Shown: positions 40,661 through 50,613, counted from the stretch's first letter. The stretch is DNA of 64,000 nt from Streptomyces paradoxus (GCF_014202475.1 NZ_JACHGV010000002.1:767102-831101), one strand, 5' to 3'. Numbers and translations: made by a program. The notes: generated by a model not told the origin, from the sequence alone.

Positions 40661-42096
40661 TGCCTGACTCCGAGAACCCGGCCACTGCGGTGACCTTCCC
40701 GCCCGCCTTCCTGTGGGGCGCGGCGACGTCCGCGTACCAGATCGAGGGCGCGGTGCGGGAGGACGGCCGTACGCCGTCGATCTGGGACACCTTCAGCCAT
40801 ACGCCGGGCAAGACGGCCGGTGGTGAGACCGGTGACATCGCTGTCGACCACTACCACCGCTACCGCGACGACGTGGCGCTGATGGCGGAGCTGGGCCTGG
40901 GCGCCTACCGCTTCTCCATCTCGTGGTCGCGGGTGCAGCCGACCGGCCGGGGCCCGGCGGTGCAGAAGGGCCTGGACTTCTACCGGCGGCTGGTGGACGA
41001 GCTGCTGGCCAGGGACATCAAGCCGGCGGTCACGCTCTACCACTGGGACCTGCCGCAGGAGCTGGAGGACGCGGGCGGCTGGCCTGAGCGTGACACGGCG
41101 TACCGGTTCGCGGAGTACGCGCAGATCGTCGGCGAGGCGCTGGGCGACCGGGTGGAGCAGTGGATCACGCTCAACGAGCCGTGGTGCAGCGCGTTCCTGG
41201 GCTATGCCTCCGGGGTGCACGCCCCGGGCCGTACGGACCCGGCGGCCTCGCTGCGCGCCGCGCACCACCTGAACCTGGCGCACGGGCTGGGCGCGTCCGC
41301 GCTGCGGTCGGTGATGCCGGCCCGCAACACGGTCGCGGTCAGCCTCAACTCCTCGGTGGTGCGGCCGCTTTCGCAGGACCCGGCGGATCTGGCGGCGGCC
41401 GCGAGGATCGACGACCTGGCCAACGGTGTGTTCCACGGGCCGATGCTGCACGGCGCCTACCCGGAGTCGCTGTACGTGGCGACGGCGGGTCTCACGGACT
41501 GGGACTACGTCCTCGACGGCGATCTGGAGCTGATCAACCAGCCGCTGGACGCGCTGGGTCTCAACTACTACACGCCCGCGCTGGTGTCGGCGGCGGACGC
41601 GTCGGCGGAGGTGCCGCGCGCCGACGGGCACGGGGCGAGCGACCACTCGCCGTGGCCGGGCGCGGACGACGTCGCCTTCCACCAAACGCCCGGCGACCGC
41701 ACGGAGATGGGCTGGACGATCGACCCGACCGGCCTGCACGAGCTGATCATGCGCTATACCCGGGAGGCACCGGGTCTGCCGCTGTACATCACGGAGAACG
41801 GCGCGGCCTACGACGACAAGATCGACTCCGACGGCCGGGTGCACGACCCGGAGCGGGTGGCCTACCTGCACGGCCACCTGTCGGCGGTCCGCCGGGCGAT
41901 CGCCGACGGCGCGGACGTCCGCGGCTACTACCTGTGGTCCCTGATGGACAACTTCGAGTGGTCCTACGGCTACGGCAAGCGCTTCGGCGCGGTGTACGTG
42001 GACTACGCGACGCTGGAGCGCACGCCGAAGACGAGTGCCCGGTGGTACGGCCGGGCGGCGCGGACCGGGGCGCTGCCCGAGGTCGAGGCGGTCTGA
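40660..42096 (+). CDS. bglC: Cytoplasmic beta-glucosidase (GH1)
   Basis: A 478-residue glycoside hydrolase of family 1 that splits imported cellobiose/cellotriose into glucose. It has the signature N-terminus [19 protein letters not shown], the acid/base Glu in TLNEPW (near residue 172) and the nucleophile Glu in [11 protein letters not shown] (near residue 379). The aglycone-binding end [17 protein letters not shown] is intact. No signal peptide. It lies 96 bases after cebG with its own CebR site. In S. coelicolor and S. scabiei this is bglC. Confidence 0.95.
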   Translation: MPDSENPATAVTFPPAFLWGAATSAYQIEGAVREDGRTPSIWDTFSHTPGKTAGGETGDIAVDHYHRYRDDVALMAELGLGAYRFSISWSRVQPTGRGPAVQKGLDFYRRLVDELLARDIKPAVTLYHWDLPQELEDAGGWPERDTAYRFAEYAQIVGEALGDRVEQWITLNEPWCSAFLGYASGVHAPGRTDPAASLRAAHHLNLAHGLGASALRSVMPARNTVAVSLNSSVVRPLSQDPADLAAAARIDDLANGVFHGPMLHGAYPESLYVATAGLTDWDYVLDGDLELINQPLDALGLNYYTPALVSAADASAEVPRADGHGASDHSPWPGADDVAFHQTPGDRTEMGWTIDPTGLHELIMRYTREAPGLPLYITENGAAYDDKIDSDGRVHDPERVAYLHGHLSAVRRAIADGADVRGYYLWSLMDNFEWSYGYGKRFGAVYVDYATLERTPKTSARWYGRAARTGALPEVEAV

Positions 42097-42109
42097 CCGA
42101 CGGGGGAAC

Positions 42110-42143
42110 GGGGCGCGGCACGATTAGGGGAGTGCCGCGCCCC
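42110..42143 (+). terminator. Bidirectional terminator between bglC and the GH36 gene
   Basis: GGGGCGCGGCAC (42110-42121) pairs perfectly with GTGCCGCGCCCC (42132-42143) around a 10-base loop. The convergent gene stops at 42152, so the hairpin can end transcripts from both directions. Confidence 0.9.
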
Positions 42144-42151
42144 ACTCCGTG

Positions 42152-43468
42152 TCAGTGGCGGGTGCCCGACAGGAGCCGGCGGGTCGTCTCCACGCCCCAC
42201 TGGTCGAGGGAGAGCAGGCGGTCGCTGGAGGCCATCAGGCCTCCGGTGGACTCCACGTGGGCGGCCCAGCGCTCGCGGGTCTCGACCGCCGGGCGGGCCA
42301 TCAGGCAGTCCGGGTCGTTGGTCCAGAGGCGGTTGTGCTGCCACTGGCGGGCCGCTCCGGTGAACTCGGCCGGGTCCTGGCCGGGTTGGCTGTGGTCATC
42401 GGCCTCGGGGCGGCGGTGGGGGGCCGTGTCCGGGCTGACGCGCATGGCGTCGAACAGGCCGATGGAGGGGAGCATCGGGGCGCCGCAGCCCAGGAGGTAG
42501 GCGTCCTCGCCGATCGCCTCGCGGATCAGGGCGATGCCGGCCCGGTAGGCCGTGAGGGCGTCGGTGTCGGCGTGGCGTACGCCGTCCAGGGCGCCCGCGT
42601 AGAGGAAGTCGGTCTTGAAGTAGTCGTAGCCCTCGGCGCGCAGGGTCGTGAAGACCTCGGTCAGGTACGCGGCGGCGTCCGGGTGGGTGGTGTCCAGGAC
42701 GCGCAGGTCGTGGCCCCAGTTGCGGCCGGCGTGCGCGAAGCCGCCGGTGGTGTCGCGGACCAGCCAGCCGGGGTGGGCGGCGGCCAGTTCGCTCGCCGGG
42801 TCGACGAGGAACGGGGCCGTCCAGATGCCTGCGCGGCGGCCGCGGGAGCGGATCTTCTCGGCGATACCGGCGCGGGAGCGGAAGCGGCCGGAGAGGGTGA
42901 GCCAGTCGCCGAGGGCCCGCTGGTAGCCGTCGTCGATCTGGACGACGTCGACGGGCAGGTCGAGGGTGTCCATCGCGCGGAGGTTCTCGTGGATGTCGTC
43001 CTCGGTGACGGCGGTGAAGTACTCGTACCAGGAGCACCAGACGGTCGGTGCCGGGCGGGGGGCGTCGAGGCCGAGGCCGGTGGCCCAGTCGCCCAGGACG
43101 GTCTGGACGTCCGGGCCGGTCCACTCCTTCACCGGGCCGTCGGCGCTGATCTCGGCGATCTGCCCGTCCCCGGGGGTCAGCCGGATCGACGGCACGTCGT
43201 GCGTCGGCTCGGCCGCGGCCCAGAGGCGGACCGGTGAGCCGTCGCCGGGGTCGAGCGCGAGCAGGCCCTCGCCCTGGAAGGTGCCGGCCGGGACGGTGAC
43301 GCCGGGGCGGTAGCAGACCGTGGCCCAGTTGGCGTTGGCCGGGCGGTGCGGCGTCGCGTCCAGGGCGTAGGTGCCGCTGGGGCTCCAGGACTGCCAGCCC
43401 TCCTCGTGGACGCGGGCCCTGCGCGGGTTTACCGGCACGGAGGCGACCGGGGTGAAGGGGTGGTGCAC
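42152..43468 (-). CDS. Alpha-galactosidase-like glycosidase (GH36/GH-D)
   Basis: A 438-residue cytoplasmic glycosidase with no signal peptide. The N-terminal half is a beta-sandwich (ARVHEEGWQSWSPSG), followed by a TIM barrel with PTVWCSWYEYFTAV, VVQIDDGYQRALGDW, DYFKTDFLYAGAL (nucleophile-type Asp near residue 287) and a later DAMRVSPDTAP. GH36 enzymes remove alpha-galactosyl residues; some Streptomyces members act on other alpha-glycosides, so the substrate should be treated as inferred. It is the last gene of a sugar ABC transporter operon. Confidence 0.85.
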   Translation of the reverse strand: MHHPFTPVASVPVNPRRARVHEEGWQSWSPSGTYALDATPHRPANANWATVCYRPGVTVPAGTFQGEGLLALDPGDGSPVRLWAAAEPTHDVPSIRLTPGDGQIAEISADGPVKEWTGPDVQTVLGDWATGLGLDAPRPAPTVWCSWYEYFTAVTEDDIHENLRAMDTLDLPVDVVQIDDGYQRALGDWLTLSGRFRSRAGIAEKIRSRGRRAGIWTAPFLVDPASELAAAHPGWLVRDTTGGFAHAGRNWGHDLRVLDTTHPDAAAYLTEVFTTLRAEGYDYFKTDFLYAGALDGVRHADTDALTAYRAGIALIREAIGEDAYLLGCGAPMLPSIGLFDAMRVSPDTAPHRRPEADDHSQPGQDPAEFTGAARQWQHNRLWTNDPDCLMARPAVETRERWAAHVESTGGLMASSDRLLSLDQWGVETTRRLLSGTRH

Positions 43469-43493
43469 GGAGGCTCTCTTTCGGGGGTGGGCG

Positions 43494-44381
43494 TCAGCCC
43501 TTGTTGGCGCCGAGGGTGAGGCCGCTGACGAACTGGCGCTGGAGCGCGAAGTACACGATCAGGGTCGGGATCGCGGTGAGCAGGGCGCCGGCGGCGACCA
43601 GGTTGGGGTCGGTGAAGTACTGGCCGGAGAGGTTGTTCAGTGCCGAGGTGATCGGCATGTTCTCGCCGGTGGAGATCAGGACGATGGCCCAGAAGAAGTC
43701 GTTGTAGATCCAGATGGACAGCAGGGTGGCGAGGGCGGCCATGGCGGGCTTGCACAGCGGCAGGACGATCTGCCAGTACAGCCGCCAGACGGAGGCGCCG
43801 TCGACGAGGGCGGCCTCGGTCAGTTCGTGCGGCAGGGAGCGCATGTAGTTGCTGAGCACGAAGGCGCAGAAGCCGGACTGGAACGCCACGTGGATCAGTA
43901 CCAGGCCGAGGGCTGAGTCGTAGAGCTTGCCGCTCATGGTGATGCCGGGCAGGTCGATCAGCAGGTACAGGCGGTACAGCGGGGTGATGATGACCTGCTG
44001 GGGCAGCAGGTTGCCGGCGGTGAACACCAGCAGCAGGAACAGGTTGAGCCGGAAGTCGAAGCGGCTGACGTAGAAGGCGACCATCGACGACAGCAGCAGC
44101 GTCAGCAGCACGGCCGGGACAGCGATCAGCAGCGTGTTGCCGAAGTAGTGCAGCATGTCCGACTGCTGGAAGGCGTTGGTGAAGTTGTCGAGGGTGAGTT
44201 TGTCGGGCCAGGAGACGTAGCCCTTGGCGCTGGTCTCCGCGTAGGGCCGCATGGCCGCGAGCAGGGCCCACAGCAGGGGCGCGAGCCAGGCCAGTGCCGT
44301 GACGACGAGGAAGGTGTGCAGCAGGACCCGGGCCGGGCGGATCGGGGTGCGCTGCCCCCGCGGGCCGCTCAGGGTGCTCAT
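43494..44381 (-). CDS. Sugar ABC transporter permease 2
   Basis: A 295-residue MalG-type permease with six hydrophobic segments and the EAA loop TEAALVDGASVWRLYWQIVLPLCKP. The ATG at 44381 gives a short N-terminus (MSTLSGPRGQRTPIRP). It overlaps permease 1 by 4 bases and ends 25 bases before the GH36 start, so it belongs to the same operon. It probably imports an alpha-galactoside such as melibiose or raffinose (inferred from the GH36). Confidence 0.9.
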   Translation of the reverse strand: MSTLSGPRGQRTPIRPARVLLHTFLVVTALAWLAPLLWALLAAMRPYAETSAKGYVSWPDKLTLDNFTNAFQQSDMLHYFGNTLLIAVPAVLLTLLLSSMVAFYVSRFDFRLNLFLLLVFTAGNLLPQQVIITPLYRLYLLIDLPGITMSGKLYDSALGLVLIHVAFQSGFCAFVLSNYMRSLPHELTEAALVDGASVWRLYWQIVLPLCKPAMAALATLLSIWIYNDFFWAIVLISTGENMPITSALNNLSGQYFTDPNLVAAGALLTAIPTLIVYFALQRQFVSGLTLGANKG

Positions 44382-45361
44382 GCGCGCCGCTCCTTCCGGA
44401 AGGTGGCGATCAGGTAGGGGATGATCACCGCGAGGGAGATGACCAGCAGGACGACGGCGATCGCGGAGCCGTATCCGATGCGGCTGGACTCGCCGATGAT
44501 GTTGTTGGTCACCAGGATCGACAGCAGTTCGGTGCCCTGGGCGCCCTTGTTGAAGACGAAGACCAGGTCGAAGGCGCGCAGCGCCTCGATGATCGTGACG
44601 ACCAGGACGACGGTGTTGGTGGGCCGCAGGGTCGGGAAGACGACGTTCTTGAACGTCTGCCACTCGTTCGCGCCGTCCAGGGCGGAGGCCTCGCGCAGGG
44701 CGGGATCGACGCTCTTCAGGCCGGCCAGGTAGAGGATCATCATGTAGCCGGCGTGCCGCCAGGACGCGGCGATGAGGATCGCCCACAGGTTGAGGTCCGG
44801 GTCGCCGATCCAGTCGATGTAGTGGCCGGGCTTGTTGGCGCCGATGATGCTGTTGATCAGGCCCGTGTCGGGGTTGTAGATCAGCTGCCAGACGAACCCG
44901 ATGACCGCCAGCGACATCACGACCGGCAGGAAGAACGCGGTCTGGTAGACGCGGCTGAAGCGGATCTTCTTGTCCAGCTGCACGGCGAGGAACAGGCCGA
45001 AGGGCGTGGGCAGCAGGATGAGCACCACGAACCAGATCACGTTGTGCTCGACGGCGGGCCAGAACTGCGGGTTGCTGGTGAACAGTTCCCGGAAGTTCTG
45101 CAGGCCGACCCACGTGATGGAGTCGAAGCCGATGCCGTCCCAGGTGGTGAAGGCCAGCGCGATCGAGGCGAGGGCCGTCAGCCACACCAGGGCGACGTGC
45201 AGGATCGTGGGCAGGCCCGCCATCAGGCCGAGCGTGAGGCGGTCGCGGCGGGTGAGCAGCCGCCGGTGGCCGTGGGGCGCCTTGGCGGGCGTGGGGGTGG
45301 GGGCGGGCCCCGGAGCCGGCTGGGTGGCCGGCTCCGGAGCCTTCGCGGGGGTGGCGGTCAT
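44378..45361 (-). CDS. Sugar ABC transporter permease 1
   Basis: A 327-residue MalF-type permease. The first 40 residues are proline-rich (PGPAPTPTPAKAPHG), then six transmembrane segments. The EAA loop LREASALDGANEWQTFKNVVFPTLRP sits in the C-terminal half. It is the partner of the 43494-44381 permease and overlaps it by four bases; no ATPase gene is nearby. Confidence 0.9.
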   Translation of the reverse strand: MTATPAKAPEPATQPAPGPAPTPTPAKAPHGHRRLLTRRDRLTLGLMAGLPTILHVALVWLTALASIALAFTTWDGIGFDSITWVGLQNFRELFTSNPQFWPAVEHNVIWFVVLILLPTPFGLFLAVQLDKKIRFSRVYQTAFFLPVVMSLAVIGFVWQLIYNPDTGLINSIIGANKPGHYIDWIGDPDLNLWAILIAASWRHAGYMMILYLAGLKSVDPALREASALDGANEWQTFKNVVFPTLRPTNTVVLVVTIIEALRAFDLVFVFNKGAQGTELLSILVTNNIIGESSRIGYGSAIAVVLLVISLAVIIPYLIATFRKERRA

Positions 45362-45392
45362 GTCGGATCCGAGTCGTCGAGTCTCCGTTCGG

Positions 45393-46706
45393 TCAGGAGG
45401 AGGCGAAGATCGTCTTCTTCTGGCGTTCGATCGACGAGAGGATGCTGTCGACGTTCTTCGGGTTGCGGATGAAGTTCTGCAGCGCGGGCTGCATCACCGT
45501 GGACGTGAAGTCCGGGCGGGAGTCGCGGTCCATGAACTGGGTGAGGCTCTTCCCGCCGGAGATCATCTCGTAGGACTTCTTCTGCAGCGCGGTGTACGAG
45601 GAGGTGTCGGCCTTGGTGGAGGCGGCCACCACGCTGGAGTCGGCCTTGAGGTAGATCTGCTCGGCCTCGGGGGTGCCCAGGTACTCCAGGAGCTTGACGG
45701 CGCCGTCGCGGTTCTTAGGGGCCTTGGAGAGCATGAAGCCGTCGGTCGGCGCCTCGACGGTGTCCTGCCCGAACTGCGGGTCGATCTCAGGGAAGGCGAA
45801 GAAGTCGAGGTCGTCCAGGTCGGCCTTGTCGGTGAACTGCTGGCCGACGAAGGTGCCCAGGAGGTACATGCCGGCCTTCTTGGCCACCAGCGTCTGCGCC
45901 GCGTCCTGCCAGGTGCGGCCCACCGCGCCCTCCTGGTGGTAGGGCAGGATCTCCGTCCAGTGGTCGAAGACCTTGCGCACCTTGGGGTCGGTCCAGGAGG
46001 CCTTGCCGGCCATCAGCTCGACGTGGAAGTCGTAGCCGTTGGTGCGGAAGTTGATCTGGTCGAAGGTGCCCATCGCGGGCCAGGCGTCCTTGTCGCCGAA
46101 GGCGATCGGGACCAGCCCGTCCTTCTGCATCCGCTTGCACAGGGCGACGAAGTCGTCCCAGTTGGCCGGGACCTCGTAGCCGTGCTGCGCGAAGACGCTC
46201 TTGCGGTAGAACACCGCCCACGGGTACGTGTACAGCGGCACGAAGTAGTACTTGCCGTCCTCGCCCTTGCTGAGCTTGTGCATCGCCTCGGGGAAGTTGC
46301 CGCCGATCTTCTGCCACACGTCGTCGATCGGCGTGGCCAGCTTCTTCGAGGCGAAGAACTGCATGCGGTAGCCGGCGAACCAGGTGAACACGTCGTCGGG
46401 CGTGCCCTGCAGGTAGGAGTTGATCTGCTCCTGGAACGTGTTGTGGTCCTTGGTGTTCACGTCGACCTTGATGCCGGACTTCTTGGTGAAGGCGGCGTAG
46501 ATCTCCGCGAAGGCCTTCTTCGGCACGGCGTCGGACGAGTTGGAGCCGAGACTGACCGTCTTCGGGTCGGCGGACGAGCCGCTGCCGCCGCAGGCGCTCA
46601 GCAGGGGTATGCCGGCGCCGAGCAGGGCCGCGCCGCCCATGCCGCGCAGCAGGGTGCGGCGGCTGGGAGCGGGGAGGGAGAAACCGGAGGGCGAGAGGTC
46701 GTGCAT
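45393..46706 (-). CDS. Sugar-binding lipoprotein of the GH36-linked ABC transporter
   Basis: A 437-residue family-1 solute-binding protein. The signal has a twin-arginine motif (PSRRTLLRGMGGAALLG) and a lipobox LLSAC, so it is probably a Tat-exported lipoprotein. The body shows typical binding-protein segments (YFVPLYTYPWAVFYRKSVF, KNRDGAVKLLEYLG). The ATG at 46706 has AGGAG upstream; the frame extends upstream but as a shadow. The 184-base gap upstream, after the sensor kinase gene, should hold the operon promoter; I find no clear operator there and no linked regulator other than the two-component pair. Confidence 0.92.
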   Translation of the reverse strand: MHDLSPSGFSLPAPSRRTLLRGMGGAALLGAGIPLLSACGGSGSSADPKTVSLGSNSSDAVPKKAFAEIYAAFTKKSGIKVDVNTKDHNTFQEQINSYLQGTPDDVFTWFAGYRMQFFASKKLATPIDDVWQKIGGNFPEAMHKLSKGEDGKYYFVPLYTYPWAVFYRKSVFAQHGYEVPANWDDFVALCKRMQKDGLVPIAFGDKDAWPAMGTFDQINFRTNGYDFHVELMAGKASWTDPKVRKVFDHWTEILPYHQEGAVGRTWQDAAQTLVAKKAGMYLLGTFVGQQFTDKADLDDLDFFAFPEIDPQFGQDTVEAPTDGFMLSKAPKNRDGAVKLLEYLGTPEAEQIYLKADSSVVAASTKADTSSYTALQKKSYEMISGGKSLTQFMDRDSRPDFTSTVMQPALQNFIRNPKNVDSILSSIERQKKTIFASS

Positions 46707-46890
46707 GAACGGCTCCTGAGGGCAGGGTTCGGCCACAGGGTGTGGCGTGAAATCCAGTCTTAATCGACCAGAAATCAACTTGACCGAACACGGTGGCGCA
46801 ATGACAGCCGCATGTCCGGTCATGCGTCAAGAGTCGTTTCCTTCATTTGTCGAAACGTGACCGTCCCGTGAAGGCGGCTCGCGGGAGCGC

Positions 46891-48288
46891 TCAGCGGGAC
46901 CGGGAGCGGTGCTGGAGGGCCGCGAGCCTGCCGGGGCGGCGGCGCCGCATCTGCCGGTGGCCTCCGCTCGCCGGTGCGCGGCCGTCGAGCTGGATCCAGA
47001 TACGCACCTCGGTGCCGCCGAGCACCGAGGAGCCGATCCGTACGTCCCCGCCGGTGGACTCCGCCAGCCGGCGCACGATGTCCAGGCCGAGCCCGGTCGA
47101 GCCGTCGCTCCCGGAGCCGCGGCCCCGCGCCATCGCGGCCTCGGGGTCGGGTATGCCGGGGCCGGCGTCGGAGACGAGGACGATCACCGCGTCCTCGCCG
47201 TTGTGCACGTCGACCGCGAAGGCGGTGCCCTCCGCGGTGTGCCGGAAGACGTTTCCGAGCAGCGCGTCGAGCGCGGCGGCCAGGTCGGCGCGGGCCACGG
47301 GTATGCGCACCGGCCGGTCGGCCCCGGCCACCCGCCACTTGCGGCCCTCGTCCTCGGCGAGCGCCGACCAGAACGCCATCCGTTCCCGGACCACCTCGGC
47401 CGCGTCGCAACCGGCGCCCGGACCGGCCGCGGCCGTCTGCGGCTTGGCCTCCCGGGCCGTACGGATGATGGTGTCGACCTCGCGCTCCAACTGCTCCACC
47501 GCCGTGCGGGTCTGGTCGGCGGCCGGTCCCTCGCCGAGGGAGGCGGTGTTGAGCCGCAGCACCGTCAGGGGCGTCCGCAGCCGGTGGGACAGATCCGCCG
47601 CCAGCTCCCGCTCGTTCGCCAGGAGCTGGACGACCTGGTCGGCCATGGAGTTGAACGCGACCGCCGCGAGCCGCAGTTCGGTCGGGCCCTCCTCGGGGAC
47701 GCGGGCCCCCAGCCGGCCCTCCCCCAGGTCGTGCGCTCCCTCGACCAGGCGCTGCGCGGGCCGGACCATGCGCACGCCCAGCCGGTCGGCGACCGCGACC
47801 GAGCCGAGGATCAGCGCCACCCCGACCGCGGCGAGCACCGCCCAGGCCGTGCCCACGCCGTTGGTGACGTCGGACTCCGGCACGTACACCTCGACGACCG
47901 CGATCTTGCCGGTGCTGAGGGCGACCGGCTGGAGCAGCGTCGAGCCGCCGGGGACGCCGGTGGTGGAGGCGCGGCCCAGTTTCCGCACGGCCGCGATGTC
48001 GGCTTCGGCGGCGCGCCGGCGACCGAGTTCGAGGGCCTCCTGCCCGTCGCCAGCCGGGAGGTGCACGGCCATCCCGGCGTCGGAACCGGCCGAGGCGACG
48101 ACCCGCTCCAGCTGGTCGCGGTCGGTGGTGATGGACAGGGCGGGGGCGACCGCCGCGGCCTCCCGCTCGGCGCTGGAGAAGGCGCGGTCGCGGGCCATCT
48201 CGCGGATGACGAGCCCGAGCGGCACCGCGAAGGCGACCACGACCATGGTGGTCACGGCCAGCGACACCTTGACCAGGGCCCACCTCAT
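46891..48288 (-). CDS. Sensor histidine kinase
   Basis: A 465-residue membrane kinase. Transmembrane helices at about residues 6-27 and 140-160 enclose an extracellular sensor of about 110 residues. A HAMP linker follows, then the H-box DLSHRLRTPL (His near 233), the N-box LDALLGNVFRHT and glycine boxes DAGPGIPDPE and GSTGLGLDIV. It phosphorylates the response regulator encoded upstream, and its start overlaps that gene by four bases. The stimulus is unknown. It is separated by 184 bases from the sugar-transport operon on the same strand, so a functional link is possible but unproven. Confidence 0.93.
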   Translation of the reverse strand: MRWALVKVSLAVTTMVVVAFAVPLGLVIREMARDRAFSSAEREAAAVAPALSITTDRDQLERVVASAGSDAGMAVHLPAGDGQEALELGRRRAAEADIAAVRKLGRASTTGVPGGSTLLQPVALSTGKIAVVEVYVPESDVTNGVGTAWAVLAAVGVALILGSVAVADRLGVRMVRPAQRLVEGAHDLGEGRLGARVPEEGPTELRLAAVAFNSMADQVVQLLANERELAADLSHRLRTPLTVLRLNTASLGEGPAADQTRTAVEQLEREVDTIIRTAREAKPQTAAAGPGAGCDAAEVVRERMAFWSALAEDEGRKWRVAGADRPVRIPVARADLAAALDALLGNVFRHTAEGTAFAVDVHNGEDAVIVLVSDAGPGIPDPEAAMARGRGSGSDGSTGLGLDIVRRLAESTGGDVRIGSSVLGGTEVRIWIQLDGRAPASGGHRQMRRRRPGRLAALQHRSRSR

Positions 48289-48989
48289 CGGGGAGCACCC
48301 GCTCCCGGCGGTTCGAGCTTCACTCCGACGCCCCGGAGGGTGTGCAGATAGCGCGGGTTGGCCGCCGTCTCGCCCAGTTTCCTGCGCAGCCAGGACAGAT
48401 GGACGTCGATGGTCTGGTCGTCGCCGTAGGACTGCTGCCACACCTCGGCGAGCAGTTCCTTGCGGGGGACGACGACGCCGGGCCGGCGGGCCAGGAAGGC
48501 GAGCAGGTCGAACTCGCGGCGGGTGAGGTCGAGTCGGGCGCCGTCCAGCTCGGCCTGGCGGCGCAGCGGGTCGACGGTCAGGCCGCCGACCCGGATCACG
48601 GGGGACGGCTCCCCTTCCGCGGCGCCGGAGCGGGCGCGGCGCAGCACGGCCGCCATGCGGGCCGAGAGGTGCTCGACCGAGAAGGGCTTGGTCAGGTAGT
48701 CGTCCGCTCCGGCGTTCAGCAGCCGGACGACCTCCGTCTCGTCGTCCCGCGCTGTGGCGACGATCACCGGCACGTCGGTGATCCCGCGCAGCATCTTCAG
48801 GGCCTCGGACCCGTCGAGATCGGGCAGTCCGAGATCCAGGATCACCACGTCGAAGCGGAGATGGGCGACCTCGCGCAGCGCCTCCAGTGCCGTCCCGACG
48901 CTGCGCACGGTGTGCGAGGCGTCGGTCAGGTGCCGGATCAGCGCCGAGCGTACGAACTGGTCGTCCTCGACCACGAGCACACTTGCCAT
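48285..48989 (-). CDS. OmpR-family response regulator
   Basis: A 234-residue regulator with an N-terminal receiver domain (MASVLVVEDDQFVRSAL, phospho-acceptor Asp52 in VVILDLGLPD, and LTKPFS) and a C-terminal winged-helix DNA-binding domain (LTRREFDLLAFLARRPGVVV, IDVHLSWLRRKLGE, LHTLRGVGVKLE). It forms a two-component pair with the downstream kinase. I chose the ATG at 48989, where the receiver sequence begins; the upstream extension contains no conserved sequence. Confidence 0.94.
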   Translation of the reverse strand: MASVLVVEDDQFVRSALIRHLTDASHTVRSVGTALEALREVAHLRFDVVILDLGLPDLDGSEALKMLRGITDVPVIVATARDDETEVVRLLNAGADDYLTKPFSVEHLSARMAAVLRRARSGAAEGEPSPVIRVGGLTVDPLRRQAELDGARLDLTRREFDLLAFLARRPGVVVPRKELLAEVWQQSYGDDQTIDVHLSWLRRKLGETAANPRYLHTLRGVGVKLEPPGAGAPR

Positions 48990-49120
48990 GCGCCGCACCG
49001 TACGCCATCTCGAACAGCCGGGTACGGGCCTGTGGACAACTCCCCGGCTGGGGACAACGGACCACCGCACGAGCCGGTTTGCGGACAACGCGTGGGGCGC
49101 GTGAGGCAGTATGGCCCGCG

Positions 49121-49633
49121 ATGCGCAGAGGACTCGTACACGTACTGGCTTGGCTGCTCGCCACGGGCGCGGCGGTCACGCTGTCGTGGTGGGGCGTCCA
49201 CACGGTGATGGCGGGGACGGCCTACGATCCGCCGCGCGCTCTGCCCATCAAGGCCGCAGACGCGGCCACGCGGGAGCCGAAGGCGCCGGCCACACCGCCG
49301 GAGCGGACGCCTCCGCCGAAGCGGCGGGCGCCGAGCACGCCCCCGGCGTCCGCGTCCGGGAAACCGAGCCCCGCCCCCACGCCCTCGCCCCGCACCGCCC
49401 CCGCCGCCTCGGGCCGGGTGAAGAGCTACGACACCGACGGCGGCCGGGCGGTCTTCGATCTCGGGAAGACGTCCGCGTCGCTCGTTTCGGCGACGCCCGG
49501 GGCGGGTTGGTCGATGCAGGTGTGGAAGACGGAGTCGTGGATCCGCGTGGAGTTCTCCTCGGGTGCGGACCGGGTGTCGGTGTTCTGCACGTGGCACGAC
49601 GGGCCGCCGCGGGTGGAGATCGGCACCTACTGA
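49121..49633 (+). CDS. Membrane-anchored or secreted protein with proline-rich linker, unknown function
   Basis: A 170-residue protein. A hydrophobic segment at residues about 5-30 (LVHVLAWLLATGAAVTLSWWGVHTVMAG) is either an anchor or signal; a Pro/Ala-rich linker of about 50 residues follows. The C-terminal 70 residues form a small beta-rich domain (GRAVFDLGKTSASLVSATPGAGW, RVEFSSGADRVSVFCTWHDGPPRVEIG). No family recognised. It is divergent from the two-component operon (132 bases), so it may be a target of that pair. Confidence 0.75.
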   Translation: MRRGLVHVLAWLLATGAAVTLSWWGVHTVMAGTAYDPPRALPIKAADAATREPKAPATPPERTPPPKRRAPSTPPASASGKPSPAPTPSPRTAPAASGRVKSYDTDGGRAVFDLGKTSASLVSATPGAGWSMQVWKTESWIRVEFSSGADRVSVFCTWHDGPPRVEIGTY

Positions 49634-49676
49634 GTGCCGCGGGCGGCCATCGGCGCCTTGCGGGCGCCGTGGCCGG

Positions 49677-50546
49677 TCACCTGAACACCGAGGCCGGGGG
49701 CGCCGGCGACGCCACCGCCGCGATGTCCGTGACGGGCGCGGCCCCTCCGGTGAAGTCCGTGAGCGTCCTGCCGTGCTCGACCCGGGCGGGATGCGGGTCG
49801 GAGGCGGCGAGGCGGGTCAGCTCGGCGGTCGGCAGCGGGTGGTCGGAGGCGACCAGGACGGCGTTTCCGAAGCGCTTGCCGCGCAGCACCGCCGGATCCG
49901 CGACCAGCGCGAGCTGCCCGAAGCGGGCGGCGGCGGTGGCGATCTGGCCGCGCAGGTGGGTGAGCGGCGGCCCGTCGGCGAGGTTGGCGGCGTAGACACC
50001 GCCGGGCTTGAGGGCCCTGCGCACGTCGTCGAGGAATTCGGTCGAGGTCAGGTGCGCCGGTGTCCGGGCCCCGCTGAACACGTCGGTGATGACGAGGTCG
50101 GCCCAGCCGTCCGGCACTTTGGCGAGGCCCTCGCGGGCGTCGGTGGAGCGCACCCTGATGCGCGCGTTCGGATCCAGCGGCAGCTCTCGGCGGACCAGTT
50201 GGACGAGGGTGCCGTCCCGTTCGACGACCTGCTGGGTGGAGCGGGGCCGGGTGGCGGCGACGTAGCGGGCGAGGGTGAGGGCGCCGCCGCCGAGGTGCAC
50301 AGCGTCCAGGGGCCGGCCGGGCGGGGCGACGAGGTCGATCACGTGCCCGAGGCGGCGCTGGTACTCGAAGGACAGGTATGCGGGGTCGTCCAGGTCGACG
50401 TGCGACTGCGGGGCTCCGTCGATCACCAGGGTCCAGGCCCGGGCCCGATCGCGGTCGGGTATCAGCTCGGCGAGCCCGCCGTCGACGCTCTCGACGACGG
50501 TCTCCGCACCGGCCTGTCTGCGCCGGCCGCCCCTGGACTTTCCCAT
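49677..50546 (-). CDS. Spermidine-synthase-like (SpeE-fold) methyltransferase-like protein
   Basis: A 289-residue protein with a Rossmann SAM/dcSAM fold. Motif I is LDAVHLGGGALTLARYVAATRP, then VVERDGTLVQLVRRELPL, and DLVITDVFSGARTPAHLTS in place of the active-site loop seen in spermidine synthases. The N-terminus is basic (GKSRGGRRRQ) and lacks a signal. Relatives are labelled spermidine synthase-like, but the polyamine activity of such Streptomyces proteins is unproven. It is convergent with the 49121 gene. Confidence 0.8.
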   Translation of the reverse strand: MGKSRGGRRRQAGAETVVESVDGGLAELIPDRDRARAWTLVIDGAPQSHVDLDDPAYLSFEYQRRLGHVIDLVAPPGRPLDAVHLGGGALTLARYVAATRPRSTQQVVERDGTLVQLVRRELPLDPNARIRVRSTDAREGLAKVPDGWADLVITDVFSGARTPAHLTSTEFLDDVRRALKPGGVYAANLADGPPLTHLRGQIATAAARFGQLALVADPAVLRGKRFGNAVLVASDHPLPTAELTRLAASDPHPARVEHGRTLTDFTGGAAPVTDIAAVASPAPPASVFR

Positions 50547-50613
50547 GGGGTCATTATCGGGGTGGCCTGTTAAGCGGGGCGTACGCTCCCACGACCCGGC
50601 GCCCGGGGGCGCT

